Shown: positions 31,849 through 41,064, counted from the first letter of the stretch. The stretch is 64,000 bases of DNA from DAOMNO01 sp035443885 (GCA_035443885.1 DAOMNO010000003.1:1-64000), one strand, 5' to 3'. Notes: a model not told the origin generated them from the letters alone. Numbers and translations are program-made.

Positions 31849-33882
31849 ATGACATGCAAGACAGCAATGCGTCACATGCGCGTCTTTCGCGGCGCGGCGG
31901 CGATCTTCATCGTCGGTCTGGTGCTGGCGGTTACAGCTTCCGAGGCGTACGCGCAGGCCACGTTGATTCGGCGAGTGGACATCTACAACGGCTCGACCGG
32001 CGGCAACGGAACCGGTTGGAATACAGACGCCTACAAGTTTCTTCAAGATGCTCTGACGTGGGCAGATTTTCATCACGCGAACGTGAATGAGGATGACATC
32101 ATCCACATCTGGGTTGCGGCGGGGACGTATCGGCCGGATCAGCCTGCCATCGCTACAGGCGACCCAGGATTCTGCACAGCCTGGGGCGACTGCGACAAGT
32201 CGCGCAGCTTTCATCTGCGCAACAACGTTCATCTCTACGGCGGTTTCGAGGGCGACGAGGAAGAGTTCGATGATCGCGATCCCGCAGTGCATCTCACCAT
32301 CCTCTCCGGCGATCTGCTGAACAACGACGATTTCCACATCGATGAGTTTGGCGACATGCAGTTCGATAATTACGAGGACAACAGTTGGCATGTGGTTATC
32401 GCGGAGAATGTCGGTATCACCGCTGTGCTGGACGGATTTACGATTCGTGGGGGACACGCTGTGCCCGTGCAAGGCGGGCAGACCTACAAGGCCTGTGGCG
32501 GTGGCATTCTCTGCATTGGAGCCAGCCCCGTCATTCGCGACTGCATCATCAAGGAGTGCTTCTCGAAGTTCTCGATTACACAAACCGTCACCGCGCCATG
32601 CGGTGGAGGCATGCACATTGAATACACCACTGCCCCAGCCATGATCGCCGCACCCCGCATTGAACGTTGCGTGTTCACGTACAACAAGACGACATTCGGC
32701 TCCGGCGGCGCGGTTGGCGTCGAGTACGGATGCGATGCGGTTCTGATCGATTGTACCATCACCCACAATCGGGCTACTCAGAACGGCGGCGGGGTTGCGG
32801 TGGCGGGGTCCGCTAATGCCACGACGATGCTAACGATCGTCAACTCCACGCTGGGGTTCAACACGTCGGTTGGCAGTCCCGGCGGCGGAGGCGGTGCAAT
32901 GCTCGGCGAGATTGGAACACTCCGAATCTGGAACACGGTCATTCACGAAAACAACGCGGTCGGGGGAGGTGGCGGGATTTATCAGGACGGCGGAACACTC
33001 GAAGTCATCAACTGCACGATTGCTGACAACACGGCGCATGAAGGCGGCGGATTGTATTCCGGATCAAACGACGCTGAGGAGTCGTTCGCACTCGATATCA
33101 GAAACTCGATTCTATGGGGCAACGAGAGGCATGACGCTCTGGAGCAGATCTTTCTCCATGCGAACGTCTCGCTTGTCATTGATCGCTGCAATGTGCAGGG
33201 GGATATTTGTGGCGTGGGCGGACTGCCATGCTGTGCGCAGAATCCATGCTGTACCGGGTCATGCTGTACCGAGAGCTGCGCTTCGTTTCTGATTCACTGG
33301 AACGCCAGCACCAACAAAGACCCGAAGTTCTTGGGTTACACGACGAACAACATTGAAGCCAGCAAGTACCGCCTTCGCGGGCGGAGTCCGTGCATTGACA
33401 CGGCGTATAACTGGAATCTTCCATGCGACATTTACGAGCTTGAAACGCCAATCGCAGGGCTTCAGGATGTTCTGTGTCCGAACGAACAGAGGATTCCAGT
33501 GGAGCGCGACTGGTTGGAGCGCGTCGTGGAGGCCAATTATGGAATGAAACATGTGGACATGGGCGCGTTTGAGTATCAGGAGCGGCTGCCGCGATGCCCC
33601 GGAGACCTGAATGCTGACGGCTTTGTTGACATTCATGACTTGATTCGCTTGCTATATGCATGGGGGACCTGCCTGGCAACGTCTGATTGCTTTGAAGACC
33701 TTGATGAAGATGGAGAAGTGGACATTCTTGATCTCGTTGAACTGCTTGGGGCGTGGGGCATGTGCGGCGCGACGACCACGGGCGATGTGCCGCTGACGGT
33801 GGAAGAATGCCTTGAGAAGTACGACCCCGGCACACCTGAACTGGAGGCGTGTCTGGAGGCGGTCGCACTGTTGGAGGAATAG
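31849..33882 (+). CDS. Parallel beta-helix surface protein with double dockerin and helical tail (intact)
   Basis: A 677-aa secreted protein. ATG 31849 follows AAGGAA; the signal peptide ends near SEAYAQ. Residues ~60-450 are right-handed beta-helix/polymorphic-outer-membrane-type repeats (GGGILCIGASPVIRDCIIK, GGGVAVAGSANA, GGGIYQDGGTLEVINCTIAD, GGGLYSG). A Cys-rich insertion around residues 455-475 (CCAQNPCCTGSCC) is notable. The C-terminus has two dockerin loops (DLNADGFVDIHDLIRLLYAW, DLDEDGEVDILDLVELLGAW) and a final helix VEECLEKYDPG...LEACLEA shared with the broken paralogue. Adhesive or polysaccharide-binding roles are typical for such folds; this is inference. Confidence 0.87.
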   Translation: MTCKTAMRHMRVFRGAAAIFIVGLVLAVTASEAYAQATLIRRVDIYNGSTGGNGTGWNTDAYKFLQDALTWADFHHANVNEDDIIHIWVAAGTYRPDQPAIATGDPGFCTAWGDCDKSRSFHLRNNVHLYGGFEGDEEEFDDRDPAVHLTILSGDLLNNDDFHIDEFGDMQFDNYEDNSWHVVIAENVGITAVLDGFTIRGGHAVPVQGGQTYKACGGGILCIGASPVIRDCIIKECFSKFSITQTVTAPCGGGMHIEYTTAPAMIAAPRIERCVFTYNKTTFGSGGAVGVEYGCDAVLIDCTITHNRATQNGGGVAVAGSANATTMLTIVNSTLGFNTSVGSPGGGGGAMLGEIGTLRIWNTVIHENNAVGGGGGIYQDGGTLEVINCTIADNTAHEGGGLYSGSNDAEESFALDIRNSILWGNERHDALEQIFLHANVSLVIDRCNVQGDICGVGGLPCCAQNPCCTGSCCTESCASFLIHWNASTNKDPKFLGYTTNNIEASKYRLRGRSPCIDTAYNWNLPCDIYELETPIAGLQDVLCPNEQRIPVERDWLERVVEANYGMKHVDMGAFEYQERLPRCPGDLNADGFVDIHDLIRLLYAWGTCLATSDCFEDLDEDGEVDILDLVELLGAWGMCGATTTGDVPLTVEECLEKYDPGTPELEACLEAVALLEE

Positions 33883-33913
33883 CTCTTCTGACGCTTGCAG
33901 CGCAGAACCAAAT

Positions 33914-33961
33914 GGCGACCGGCCCGCATGAGCCGGTCGCTGCGTTCCAATAGCTGCCAAG
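33914..33961 (+). repeat. Downstream hairpin repeat, copy B
   Basis: GCGACCGGC / GCCGGTCGC stem with an 8-nt loop, 46 of 47 bases identical to copy A at 2652-2698. It lies at the same position, just after the beta-helix gene. Confidence 0.7.
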
Positions 33962-33979
33962 TGGGGGGCACACTGGGAG

Positions 33980-34035
33980 CGTTTGAATGCGGCATACGCC
34001 TCCGGCCTGTTCAGCGACACAAAGGCGAGGTGCCT
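33980..34035 (+). repeat. Dispersed cassette-flanking repeat, copy 3
   Basis: It contains TTTGAATGCGGCATACGCC and the core CCGGCCTGTTCA (34002-34013), followed by GCGAGG...CCGCAGA. It is the best match to copy 2 upstream of the HAF gene. Confidence 0.55.
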
Positions 34036-34162
34036 GCGCCACCGCAGATTCAAGGTGGGTTTGAACCGAAAGATTCCGACCCGATTTCAGAACAACTTCG
34101 TAAAGTATCGGTACATATCACCAGATGGCGGGCGGGAACGCCTGCCCTGAGGAGGCCGTTCC

Positions 34163-36643
34163 ATGCGTCATTCCCGCATCTTTGCCGCTCCGACTCGACT
34201 TTTTCTGCTTTTCGTAGCCTTCCTGCTCACCCTCCAGCCGGCTTCCCGCGCGATGGCTCAGGGGACATCCGGCATGTTGCCGGACCCGATCTCGACACGC
34301 GAACTCATGCGATACGGCGATCGTCTCGGCCTGAGCGATCAGCAACGCCGTGCGATCGAAGCGTTCCATGACGACTACCACAAGGAGTTTCGTGAGCTGC
34401 GCGACGGCGAGATTCAGCAATTTCTCGTGCAGATGCGAAGTCTGCAAGGCTCCGGCATGCCGTCGCGAGCCACGGTCGAATCGTTCTTCAAGGAAATGGA
34501 TCGCCTCACGGGTCGCATTGCTGCGCTCGATGACCGCCTGCTGAACCGTGTACAGACCGTGTTGACCGAGGAGCAGATGGGCCGCATCCACCGCGTTCGG
34601 CTCGCACGTGAACGCGCTCGGTTCACTTCGCAGCAAATGACAGGGATGGCATTCATGGGTTCGCCATTGGTTGATCTCAGTGAAATGGTGATCGACATCG
34701 AGATGTCGCCCGAAGAGCGATTGGCGATCGACGCGCTGATGGAGAGCTACGAAAGTCGACTCACCAATCGCATGAATGCGATCTACCGCTCCACGACGAC
34801 CATGTTCCTTCAGCTTTTCGACGCCATGGAGAGCATGGGCTTTACTGAAGAGACGATGGAAGACCCGGAAGCAGCCGGGAAGATGATGGAAGCCATGCAA
34901 AGCGTGATGCAGGGCATCATGGCGAAGACCATGGAGATCGGTGCAGAAATCAAAGAGTTAAATCGCCGCACATACTCCAACGCATTCAGCTCGCTTTCCA
35001 CCAAGCCCGCTCGCACGCTTCGTCGCGCGTATATCGAAAAAGCCTATCCGACCGCGATGTACGCATTCAACCTCGTTGCGCCAAAGCAGCTTGAAGCCGC
35101 TCTCACGCTTGAAGGGCTGACCGACGAACAGCGCGGCGCAATCCAGGCGCAGGAGCTGGACCTTCGCACGCGCATCGACCGTATCGTGGACACGATCATC
35201 GATGAGGCAGACAAGTTCAACGCCGATCGGACGCCGTGGTCATTCGAGCAAGCTGACTGGGCCTCGTACCACGAGCGACTCAGTGAACACCAGAAGCAGC
35301 TCACGCAGCTCGACACCGCTGCGCGCGAAATGCTGGCAAACCTGCTCGACCATGAAACGATGGGGCGCGTAACGGTCAAGGCGAATGAAGAGCCGAGTGA
35401 AATCGGGCCGCGTGCGCGAGTTATCGTGGAAGCCGACCCGGAAGCCGCGGAAGAGCAACAGCGACGACATCGCGGCCCCGATGTCTTCCTCGCAACCGCG
35501 ATTGATGCGCGCGACCTCAACGTGTACGCACGCATTCTTGAACTGACAAGCGAAGATCGATTCGTGCTCGACGAACTGCACAAAGCCTACGTGGAGCGGT
35601 ACAACGAACGAACGAAGGATCCGCTCGCGAAGCTGAGTGAAGCCTTGACGGCGCAGTGGTCTGGTTGGCAGGATCATGAAAGCGGGCCGGACCCGCGTAC
35701 CATTGATCGCGTGTACGAAGCGAGACGCGCCGCACGCGATGTGATCCGCGAAGCGGATGAAAGCTTTTTCGCAGACATTCGACTCGCGCTCCTTGAAGAG
35801 AATGACCCTCGCTTGGAGCGCGTCAAACTGCATCGCGCACGAGACGTCAACAGCCGCGGCGCGATGAACTTCTACTTCGGCAGCAATCAGGCAAGTGCCA
35901 TCGATCTCACGCGGATCGTTCGCGCATTGAGCTTCCAACCGTCTACCCTTGCTGCGATTGACCACATCATGTACGAGTACGAAAAGGCCTTGCACGAAGC
36001 TTTGCTCACACGATATGAAGCGAGCCTCGTCAACCAGCGGGCGCAGGATCGCTGGAGCATGGCAGCTCGCGGCGGCTTCACCAGCGACCCCAACGCGATG
36101 CGCACAACCTACCAGGAGATCATGGGCGATTCACAGCGCGCCTTCGCCACTGCGAACGATGCGGTCATCGAACTCAACAATCGCACACTGGAATCGCTCA
36201 TGCAGGCACTGCCGGAATCGCAGTCGATGGACCTTCGCGATGCGTACCGTCGCCGAGCGTTCCCTTCGATCTATCAAGACCCCGCCGCCATGGACAAGCA
36301 CTTCCGCAACGCGCAGCAGATTTCCACGCTGACGCCGGAGCAGACCACGAGGCTGCGCGATGCTGCCGTGAAGTACCGCGCCGCATACACCACCCTCTCG
36401 GAGCGAATGGTTGACCTCACTGCTGCCATGGAGAATCGACACTACTACGACTGGACGACGCAGGACGAAGACTACTGGAAGCGGCAGATGGAGCGGCAGG
36501 ATGAATTATCTCGCGTGCGCTTCGAGCGCAACGAACTGAGCGCTCGCGCCATCGGCACACTGAAGTCTCTGCTGACCGCTGAACAGTTATCGTTGATCGG
36601 CCCCCTGCCAGAGCCACCGGGAATCGAAGGCCCTGTGTGGTAA
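34163..36643 (+). CDS. Large secreted helical protein of unknown function
   Basis: An 826-aa protein with a clear signal peptide (FLLFVAFLLTLQPASRAMAQ) behind GAGGAGG. The mature part is almost wholly charged alpha-helix with repeated units of the form LxLxDQQRRAIEAFHDDYHKE, MSPEERLAIDALMESYESRL and LTPEQTTRLRDAAVKYRAAY. These recall LTxxQ/heavy-metal-sensor-like periplasmic helical repeats but are far longer. No catalytic motif or membrane segment follows the signal. It is predicted to be periplasmic or extracellular and may bind ions or partner proteins. It ends EGPVW without a dockerin. Confidence 0.7.
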   Translation: MRHSRIFAAPTRLFLLFVAFLLTLQPASRAMAQGTSGMLPDPISTRELMRYGDRLGLSDQQRRAIEAFHDDYHKEFRELRDGEIQQFLVQMRSLQGSGMPSRATVESFFKEMDRLTGRIAALDDRLLNRVQTVLTEEQMGRIHRVRLARERARFTSQQMTGMAFMGSPLVDLSEMVIDIEMSPEERLAIDALMESYESRLTNRMNAIYRSTTTMFLQLFDAMESMGFTEETMEDPEAAGKMMEAMQSVMQGIMAKTMEIGAEIKELNRRTYSNAFSSLSTKPARTLRRAYIEKAYPTAMYAFNLVAPKQLEAALTLEGLTDEQRGAIQAQELDLRTRIDRIVDTIIDEADKFNADRTPWSFEQADWASYHERLSEHQKQLTQLDTAAREMLANLLDHETMGRVTVKANEEPSEIGPRARVIVEADPEAAEEQQRRHRGPDVFLATAIDARDLNVYARILELTSEDRFVLDELHKAYVERYNERTKDPLAKLSEALTAQWSGWQDHESGPDPRTIDRVYEARRAARDVIREADESFFADIRLALLEENDPRLERVKLHRARDVNSRGAMNFYFGSNQASAIDLTRIVRALSFQPSTLAAIDHIMYEYEKALHEALLTRYEASLVNQRAQDRWSMAARGGFTSDPNAMRTTYQEIMGDSQRAFATANDAVIELNNRTLESLMQALPESQSMDLRDAYRRRAFPSIYQDPAAMDKHFRNAQQISTLTPEQTTRLRDAAVKYRAAYTTLSERMVDLTAAMENRHYYDWTTQDEDYWKRQMERQDELSRVRFERNELSARAIGTLKSLLTAEQLSLIGPLPEPPGIEGPVW

Positions 36644-36658
36644 TCCGTTTTGCCTTGT

Positions 36659-37057
36659 TCATCCATTGAAGCCGAGTTCGCGCAGCAGGCATGATCCATC
36701 TGCAATGACGTTGATGCCTGCCTCTTCAGCGCGGCGGACCGCTGACCCGCTCTCCGCGCCGGGCTGCATCCACACGTGTTTGATGCCAAGTGTGATCGCC
36801 TGATCGACAACGTCTTCCGTTATCGCAGGCGGCGTGATAATGGAGACGCCGTGAATGCGCTCGGTAATCGCAGCAAGATAGGGATAGCACAACAACCCTT
36901 CCGCTTCCTCTGCGTTCGGGTTGACGGCAAACACCTTCATGCCGTGCTGCAGGTAGGTACGCAACACCTTGTTGCCGAACTTGCGCCGATTGGGAGACGC
37001 GCCAACCACCGCATGTGGCGATCCCGCGAGAAAGGCTTGTATGTCGCTACGAGTCAT
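36659..37057 (-). CDS. CoA-binding-domain protein (YccU-like)
   Basis: A 132-aa Rossmann-fold protein of the CoA_binding_2 family. It contains AVVGASPNRRKFGNKVLRTY, KVFAVNPNAEEAEGLLCYP, GVSIITPPAITEDVVDQAI and the C-terminal VWMQPGAESGSAVRRAEEAG. Such proteins bind CoA or a nucleotide; the cellular role is not settled. ATG 37057 follows TAGGA; upstream in-frame codons run into low-conservation sequence. It is separated from the RRM gene by an intrinsic terminator. Confidence 0.88.
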   Translation of the reverse strand: MTRSDIQAFLAGSPHAVVGASPNRRKFGNKVLRTYLQHGMKVFAVNPNAEEAEGLLCYPYLAAITERIHGVSIITPPAITEDVVDQAITLGIKHVWMQPGAESGSAVRRAEEAGINVIADGSCLLRELGFNG

Positions 37058-37094
37058 CTCGAATCCTACGGCGATATCGAGCGCGAGCGCACAA

Positions 37095-37125
37095 GAAAAC
37101 GCCCCGGCGCGGTCGCGCCGAGGCG
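37095..37125 (-). terminator. Intrinsic terminator of the RRM protein gene
   Basis: On the minus strand a long stem (CGCC-CGGCGCG / CGCGCCG-GGCG, one mismatch pair, 2-nt loop) is followed by TTTTCT. It lies 38 nt after the stop of the RRM gene. Confidence 0.8.
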
Positions 37126-37162
37126 TGTGAGAGTGCATCACGAAAACAGTTGAGCGGACGAT

Positions 37163-37534
37163 TTACCAGTCGTCTCGACGACCGCCGCCACCGCCGCCGC
37201 CACGGCCGCCGCCGTAGCCGCCACGGCCGCCACCACCACCGCCGCCATAGCCGCCGCGACCGCCACCACCACCGCCGCCGAAGCCACCGCCGGTCTTGGG
37301 CCGCGATTCATTTACGTTGAGGGTGCGACCATCGAACTGCATGCCGTTGGTCGCCTCAATGGCGGCCTTGGCCTCCGAGTCGTTCGTCATGGTGACGAAA
37401 CCGAACCCGCGAGGCCGGCCGGTCTCACGATCGGTTACGACCGAAGCTTCCTGCACATCGCCGTATTGCGAGAACAGGTTGCGAAGGGCGTCGTCAGTGG
37501 TCTTGAAATTCAGGTTGCCCACGTAGATCTTCAT
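37163..37534 (-). CDS. RRM-domain RNA-binding protein with Gly/Arg-rich tail
   Basis: A 123-aa protein. One RNA-recognition motif spans residues 1-80, with RNP2 KIYVGNLNF and RNP1 RGFGFVTM both intact. The rest is a Gly-rich tail with RGGY repeats. Such RRM proteins occur in cyanobacteria and planctomycetes, where several are cold-induced RNA chaperones. The start is ATG 37534 with GGAG upstream. The Gly codons produce a low-complexity GC tract at 37180-37285 that can look like a DNA repeat array but is coding. Confidence 0.93.
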   Translation of the reverse strand: MKIYVGNLNFKTTDDALRNLFSQYGDVQEASVVTDRETGRPRGFGFVTMTNDSEAKAAIEATNGMQFDGRTLNVNESRPKTGGGFGGGGGGGRGGYGGGGGGGRGGYGGGRGGGGGGGRRDDW

Positions 37535-37735
37535 AGCACGAAACTCCAAACAGGTGAGGCACACGACCAGTACGGCAACAAACGTGGGCGACACAACTGT
37601 CAAAAACAAGCATCGGACGAACTGAGCGCCCGAGGCAGAGCGAATGATACCAATAGTTCAAGCGGCAAGCGCACTTTCGTCAAAAGAGCCGACCGCACCG
37701 CTGATATCCCCCATGCAGGCCATGTGGACATGATT

Positions 37736-38050
37736 TCAGCCACGAACGTCAATGGTCCGGCCCATCTGGACAGCAACGGCAGCCTCAACCTTGTCCGCCG
37801 CCCTCGTATAAAGTGAAAAAGCCGCAGACGACGGCAACGCAGCAGCACGCGGTGCACTCGCCTCAAAGGAAACACCGCCCGTCGCTCGCCCCGCCACCAG
37901 CGCACTCAAGGGCGATGACTTCGCGGGTGCAATTTTGGCGAGCGTATCCGTCGATGGTGCAGACTGAACCGCAACGGCCTGAGGACGATTCATCATCGCA
38001 GGCGCGTACGCGCGGGAAGCATGGAGCGAAAGCGAGGGGTCGATCCGCAT
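37736..38050 (-). CDS. Small Ala/Ser-rich hypothetical protein
   Basis: A 104-aa protein starting MRIDPSLSLHASRAYAPA and ending SLYTRAADKVEAAVAVQMGR TIDVRG. The middle is Ala/Ser/Pro-rich and probably disordered; the last ~25 residues look helical and conserved in style. It has no signal peptide or known domain. A TACACT hexamer 7 nt before the ATG supports expression. The N-terminal and C-terminal patterns hint at a small flagellar or regulatory protein, but I cannot name it. Confidence 0.55.
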   Translation of the reverse strand: MRIDPSLSLHASRAYAPAMMNRPQAVAVQSAPSTDTLAKIAPAKSSPLSALVAGRATGGVSFEASAPRAAALPSSAAFSLYTRAADKVEAAVAVQMGRTIDVRG

Positions 38051-38057
38051 GGCGGAA

Positions 38058-38063
38058 AGTGTA
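38058..38063 (-). promoter_or_regulatory. Putative -10 element (leaderless) of the 104-aa protein gene
   Basis: On the minus strand TACACT lies 7 nt before the ATG at 38050. Confidence 0.45.
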
Positions 38064-38097
38064 GCGGTTCACGCCGGATGCTGGCAAGGCGCGATCA

Positions 38098-39048
38098 TCA
38101 CGAAGACGGCGCGGACCACCGCAGGCTCATCTCGCCCATTTCCTCAGAGAGTTGAAGCTGAGCAACCGTATCGCGCAAAATTCGCACGTCGTCCGCGTTG
38201 ATCGGTCCCTGCACCACGCGCACCAGCAGCGATTCCGCTGCCAGCACCGCGGGTCGGTCGGCTGCGTCAACTCGATACCGCGCCTGATGCAGCCGGGGCA
38301 GCAACTCATCGAACTCCGTAATGCGGCGCACACGCTCGACATCTGCGAACGAGTCGAGGTCCGCATCAGCGAGAGCTTCCAGCACGAGCGAGGTTGCGTA
38401 GAACGTCTCTGCATCCTCTCGTGCGATCACAGGCCTCGCGATAATCAGCGTTGTGGATGGTTGCACAACCGGTTCTTCTGCGGCCGCTGCAACACTCACA
38501 TCATTTGCAGCCATCATGGCTGCGTCGTGGCGCAGCGACACACCGAGAATCTGCTCAATCGGCATCACGCCGTCGTAGGTTTGCGAGCGCAGACCCGCGC
38601 CGGTCGCGTAAGAAAGCGTGCGTACCGTGCGTGGCACAGTCTCTTCCGGCGTCTCAAGCGTGATGGTGGGAATCCCTGCCATTTGCACCGGCAACGGTTG
38701 TGAACGCTCCTGCACCCACAGCAGCGCAGCGAGCGTCAACGCAGCCGCGGCAGCCGTCCACCCAGCCCAGTTGATCCAGAGACTTCCGAGCCTGGATGGC
38801 GGATCGGCATACACCGTGCGGCTCATCACCGCGCCGATGAACTCCGGCGAAAGCGATGTGCTTTGCGTGCGCTGCTCTGCGTCCAGCAGCAGCAGGCCGT
38901 CCAGCCGCTCCGCTTCATCGACGAAACTTCGGCACGAGGCACAGGTGCCCAAATGCCGCTCCATGAGGTGACGCGATTCCGCATCCAACTCATCATCGAG
39001 GTATGGCGAAAGAAGCGCCTTGATGTCTGTGCAGTCCATGGTTTGCAT
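38098..39048 (-). CDS. Anti-sigma factor with zinc-finger (zf-HC2) domain and membrane helix
   Basis: A 316-aa protein. The N-terminus (CTDIKALLSPYLDDELDAES, then RHLMERHLGTCASCRSF) is the HxxxCxxC anti-sigma zinc-binding domain that holds ECF sigma factors. A membrane helix at ~95-113 (WTAAAAALTLAALLWV) leads to a ~200-aa periplasmic sensor-like region with no known domain. It is encoded 35 nt after the ECF sigma gene in the same operon and starts behind AAAGGA. It is inferred to sequester that sigma factor until an envelope signal releases it. Confidence 0.87.
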   Translation of the reverse strand: MQTMDCTDIKALLSPYLDDELDAESRHLMERHLGTCASCRSFVDEAERLDGLLLLDAEQRTQSTSLSPEFIGAVMSRTVYADPPSRLGSLWINWAGWTAAAAALTLAALLWVQERSQPLPVQMAGIPTITLETPEETVPRTVRTLSYATGAGLRSQTYDGVMPIEQILGVSLRHDAAMMAANDVSVAAAAEEPVVQPSTTLIIARPVIAREDAETFYATSLVLEALADADLDSFADVERVRRITEFDELLPRLHQARYRVDAADRPAVLAAESLLVRVVQGPINADDVRILRDTVAQLQLSEEMGEMSLRWSAPSS

Positions 39049-39083
39049 CGATCTGTCCTTTCCGCCCGAAAACGATCCGTTCC

Positions 39084-39647
39084 TTACGCCTGCTTGTACT
39101 TGCGAAACTCAAACACCTGCGCTTCATTCGCATCCTCGCGAACATCGCGCTTCATTTCTTCCATCAGTGCCGTGCGCGCCCGGTTCAGTCGGCTCATCAC
39201 TGTGCCCACCGGCACATCCAGATGCGCTGCAATCTCTTCATAACTGAGCTGCTCATGCGCTCGAAGCATGAGGATCGCACGCTTCGCCGGGTCGAGCCGA
39301 TCCATCGCTGCGGAGACACGGTCCAGCTCTTCCCGCACATCACTCGCTTCACCAGTATGGCTGGCATGGCTCAGCGAGCGATCATCAGAAAACTCGGGTA
39401 AAGCCTGCGGACGCTTCGTGCGCTGCAAGGCGTTGATCGAAAGATTCGTCACCACGCGGCGAAGCCACGAGGCGTAGGCCACTTCGCCCACATCCGGCGG
39501 CTGCCGCCAGAGCTTGACGAACGCCTCTTGCACGATTTCCTCGGCACGATGGTGATCGCGGCAGATTCCTGCGCTCAAGGCGATCAACTTCGGCCCCAGC
39601 CTCTGCATCCATCCTCGCAGGGCAGCTTCTGTCATGGCATGGCTCAT
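39084..39647 (-). CDS. ECF-type RNA polymerase sigma factor (module 1)
   Basis: A 187-aa sigma70-family ECF factor. Region 2 covers RDHHRAEEIVQEAFVKLWRQ and SWLRRVVTNLSINALQRT; region 4 covers RAILMLRAHEQLSYEEIAAH and LDVPVGTVMSRLNRARTAL. It directs RNA polymerase to its own regulon, likely envelope stress. It is paired with the zf-HC2 anti-sigma gene just downstream. A second sigma/anti-sigma pair starts 156 nt upstream in the same orientation. Confidence 0.92.
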   Translation of the reverse strand: MSHAMTEAALRGWMQRLGPKLIALSAGICRDHHRAEEIVQEAFVKLWRQPPDVGEVAYASWLRRVVTNLSINALQRTKRPQALPEFSDDRSLSHASHTGEASDVREELDRVSAAMDRLDPAKRAILMLRAHEQLSYEEIAAHLDVPVGTVMSRLNRARTALMEEMKRDVREDANEAQVFEFRKYKQA

Positions 39648-39802
39648 GGTTCAGACTCCGCTTCACGGCCTTTGTTGCTGTCAGCCGTGCCTTTCCCCTT
39701 GCCCGCACAGAATGACACCACGGGCTGCCGCGATATTCCGCAGAATTCCACGACAAACTACACCTGATTGTAGGGTGTTCGGGTCGAATGCGGCCAAGGC
39801 CA

Positions 39803-41059
39803 TTACGGGGCCTGCAATACGAGAATCGGCAGGTGGACCAGCGTCTCCGGGTTCAGCCGCTCAAGTTCCTCAAGGGCAGCCTGAATCTGAGGCATGTTCT
39901 GCAGCCAGAGTACTTCCGTGGCGGCCACGCGCGGCGGACGCCTTTCGCCCGAACGGGCAGGAGCGGCGTCAACCGCCGATTCCGGCAACGGCTGCAACAT
40001 TGTGCGCTGGCCCGTCGCATTGTGCAGCACCGTCAACAGACTGTGCAATCGGCCGGCTGGCAGCGTAATCGTGTGCGTTGCGCCTCGACTGGAATAGGCG
40101 AGCTGACTTGCCAATGAAGCCGCCAGTTCGCGAGGCCCCAGCAACTGACGGGACGGCGAAAAAGCGGGCTGCCGCTGACGCTCGATCTCGCGCACCTGCT
40201 GCCGAACGCGCTCGGCAAGTTCATCAAAACCCGGACCATTGTTACCAGCGCGATCGCGCCCGCGAAGATCGGCGCTCTGCGGCGCGCCAGTGCCTTCAAC
40301 AGGACCGCGAGCCAGAAGCCACTGCCGCTCAAGCTCTCTTGCTTCCGCAAAGCTGAAGTTCTGCACGAGGGCGATGCGTTCATCCACACCCGTGAGCGCA
40401 CGCTCCAGCGTCTGCTCCGCCTGCTTCGCGTCCATCGCTTGTACGACCAGCATCAGGCGCGGCTGATGCGGCGTGTCCGTTATTCTCTCTCGACGCTCCG
40501 CAAAATCATGACCAAGGTGCCCCGCCAGCAAATCCCGCTGAAAATCAGGCCGCTTGTGATGAATCACGCCATCGGCGATCAACACCGGCTCAACCGGCTT
40601 GAAGTCATGCGGATGTACGGTCTCGTTTTCGTCTTTGAACAACTGCGCGAGTCGCTCCATGCTTGGTGCAACGCCAAGACTGACGACGCTCCACAAACCG
40701 GCAAACGCCACGATACCAATCGACGCGGCCAATGCGAATCGCACAATGCGACGCCTGCGATCGCGGCGATGATGTTCGCGTCGAAACGCGCCAGGCGCCG
40801 ATACAACCGGCTCCGCCAACGGCCGATCATCCATCAGCATCGGCCGGGCAAGCATCGGCTCCACACGCTCCAGCAGGTTCAAATGCAGAATCGGCTCAGG
40901 CTCAGTGCGCAGCAGTTGGCGATCGCGGATCATCGCCTCGACTCTTGCAGACATCTGCGGATCGCGCTGGAGCTGCGCACGAACAGCATCCGCTTCCACT
41001 ACCGGAAGTTCGCCCTCAATCAAGGCGAGAAGCTGAATATCATCAAACTGCTCGTGCAT
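39803..41059 (-). CDS. Anti-sigma-like membrane protein with long C-terminal domain (module 2)
   Basis: A 418-aa protein. The N-terminal ~60 residues (FDDIQLLALIEGELPVVEAD) look like an anti-sigma domain without obvious zinc ligands. A single membrane helix at ~105-130 (IVRFALAASIGIVAFAGLWS) separates it from a ~280-aa domain rich in Arg/Glu. ATG 41059 lies 5 nt after the sigma gene stop; a TTG at 41068 overlapping the stop is an alternative. Context makes it the partner of the ECF sigma factor upstream. The C-terminal domain is unassigned. Confidence 0.75.
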   Translation of the reverse strand: MHEQFDDIQLLALIEGELPVVEADAVRAQLQRDPQMSARVEAMIRDRQLLRTEPEPILHLNLLERVEPMLARPMLMDDRPLAEPVVSAPGAFRREHHRRDRRRRIVRFALAASIGIVAFAGLWSVVSLGVAPSMERLAQLFKDENETVHPHDFKPVEPVLIADGVIHHKRPDFQRDLLAGHLGHDFAERRERITDTPHQPRLMLVVQAMDAKQAEQTLERALTGVDERIALVQNFSFAEARELERQWLLARGPVEGTGAPQSADLRGRDRAGNNGPGFDELAERVRQQVREIERQRQPAFSPSRQLLGPRELAASLASQLAYSSRGATHTITLPAGRLHSLLTVLHNATGQRTMLQPLPESAVDAAPARSGERRPPRVAATEVLWLQNMPQIQAALEELERLNPETLVHLPILVLQAP

Positions 41060-41064
41060 GGCGA

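Noticed and set aside
30258..34035. Integron attC sites around the dockerin cassette
   Set aside because: The repeats lack the inverted core sites of attC, and no integrase gene is in the window.
37180..37285. Array-like GCC/ACC repeats resembling a CRISPR or minisatellite
   Set aside because: They encode the Gly/Arg-rich tail of the RRM protein in one frame; no spacers are present.
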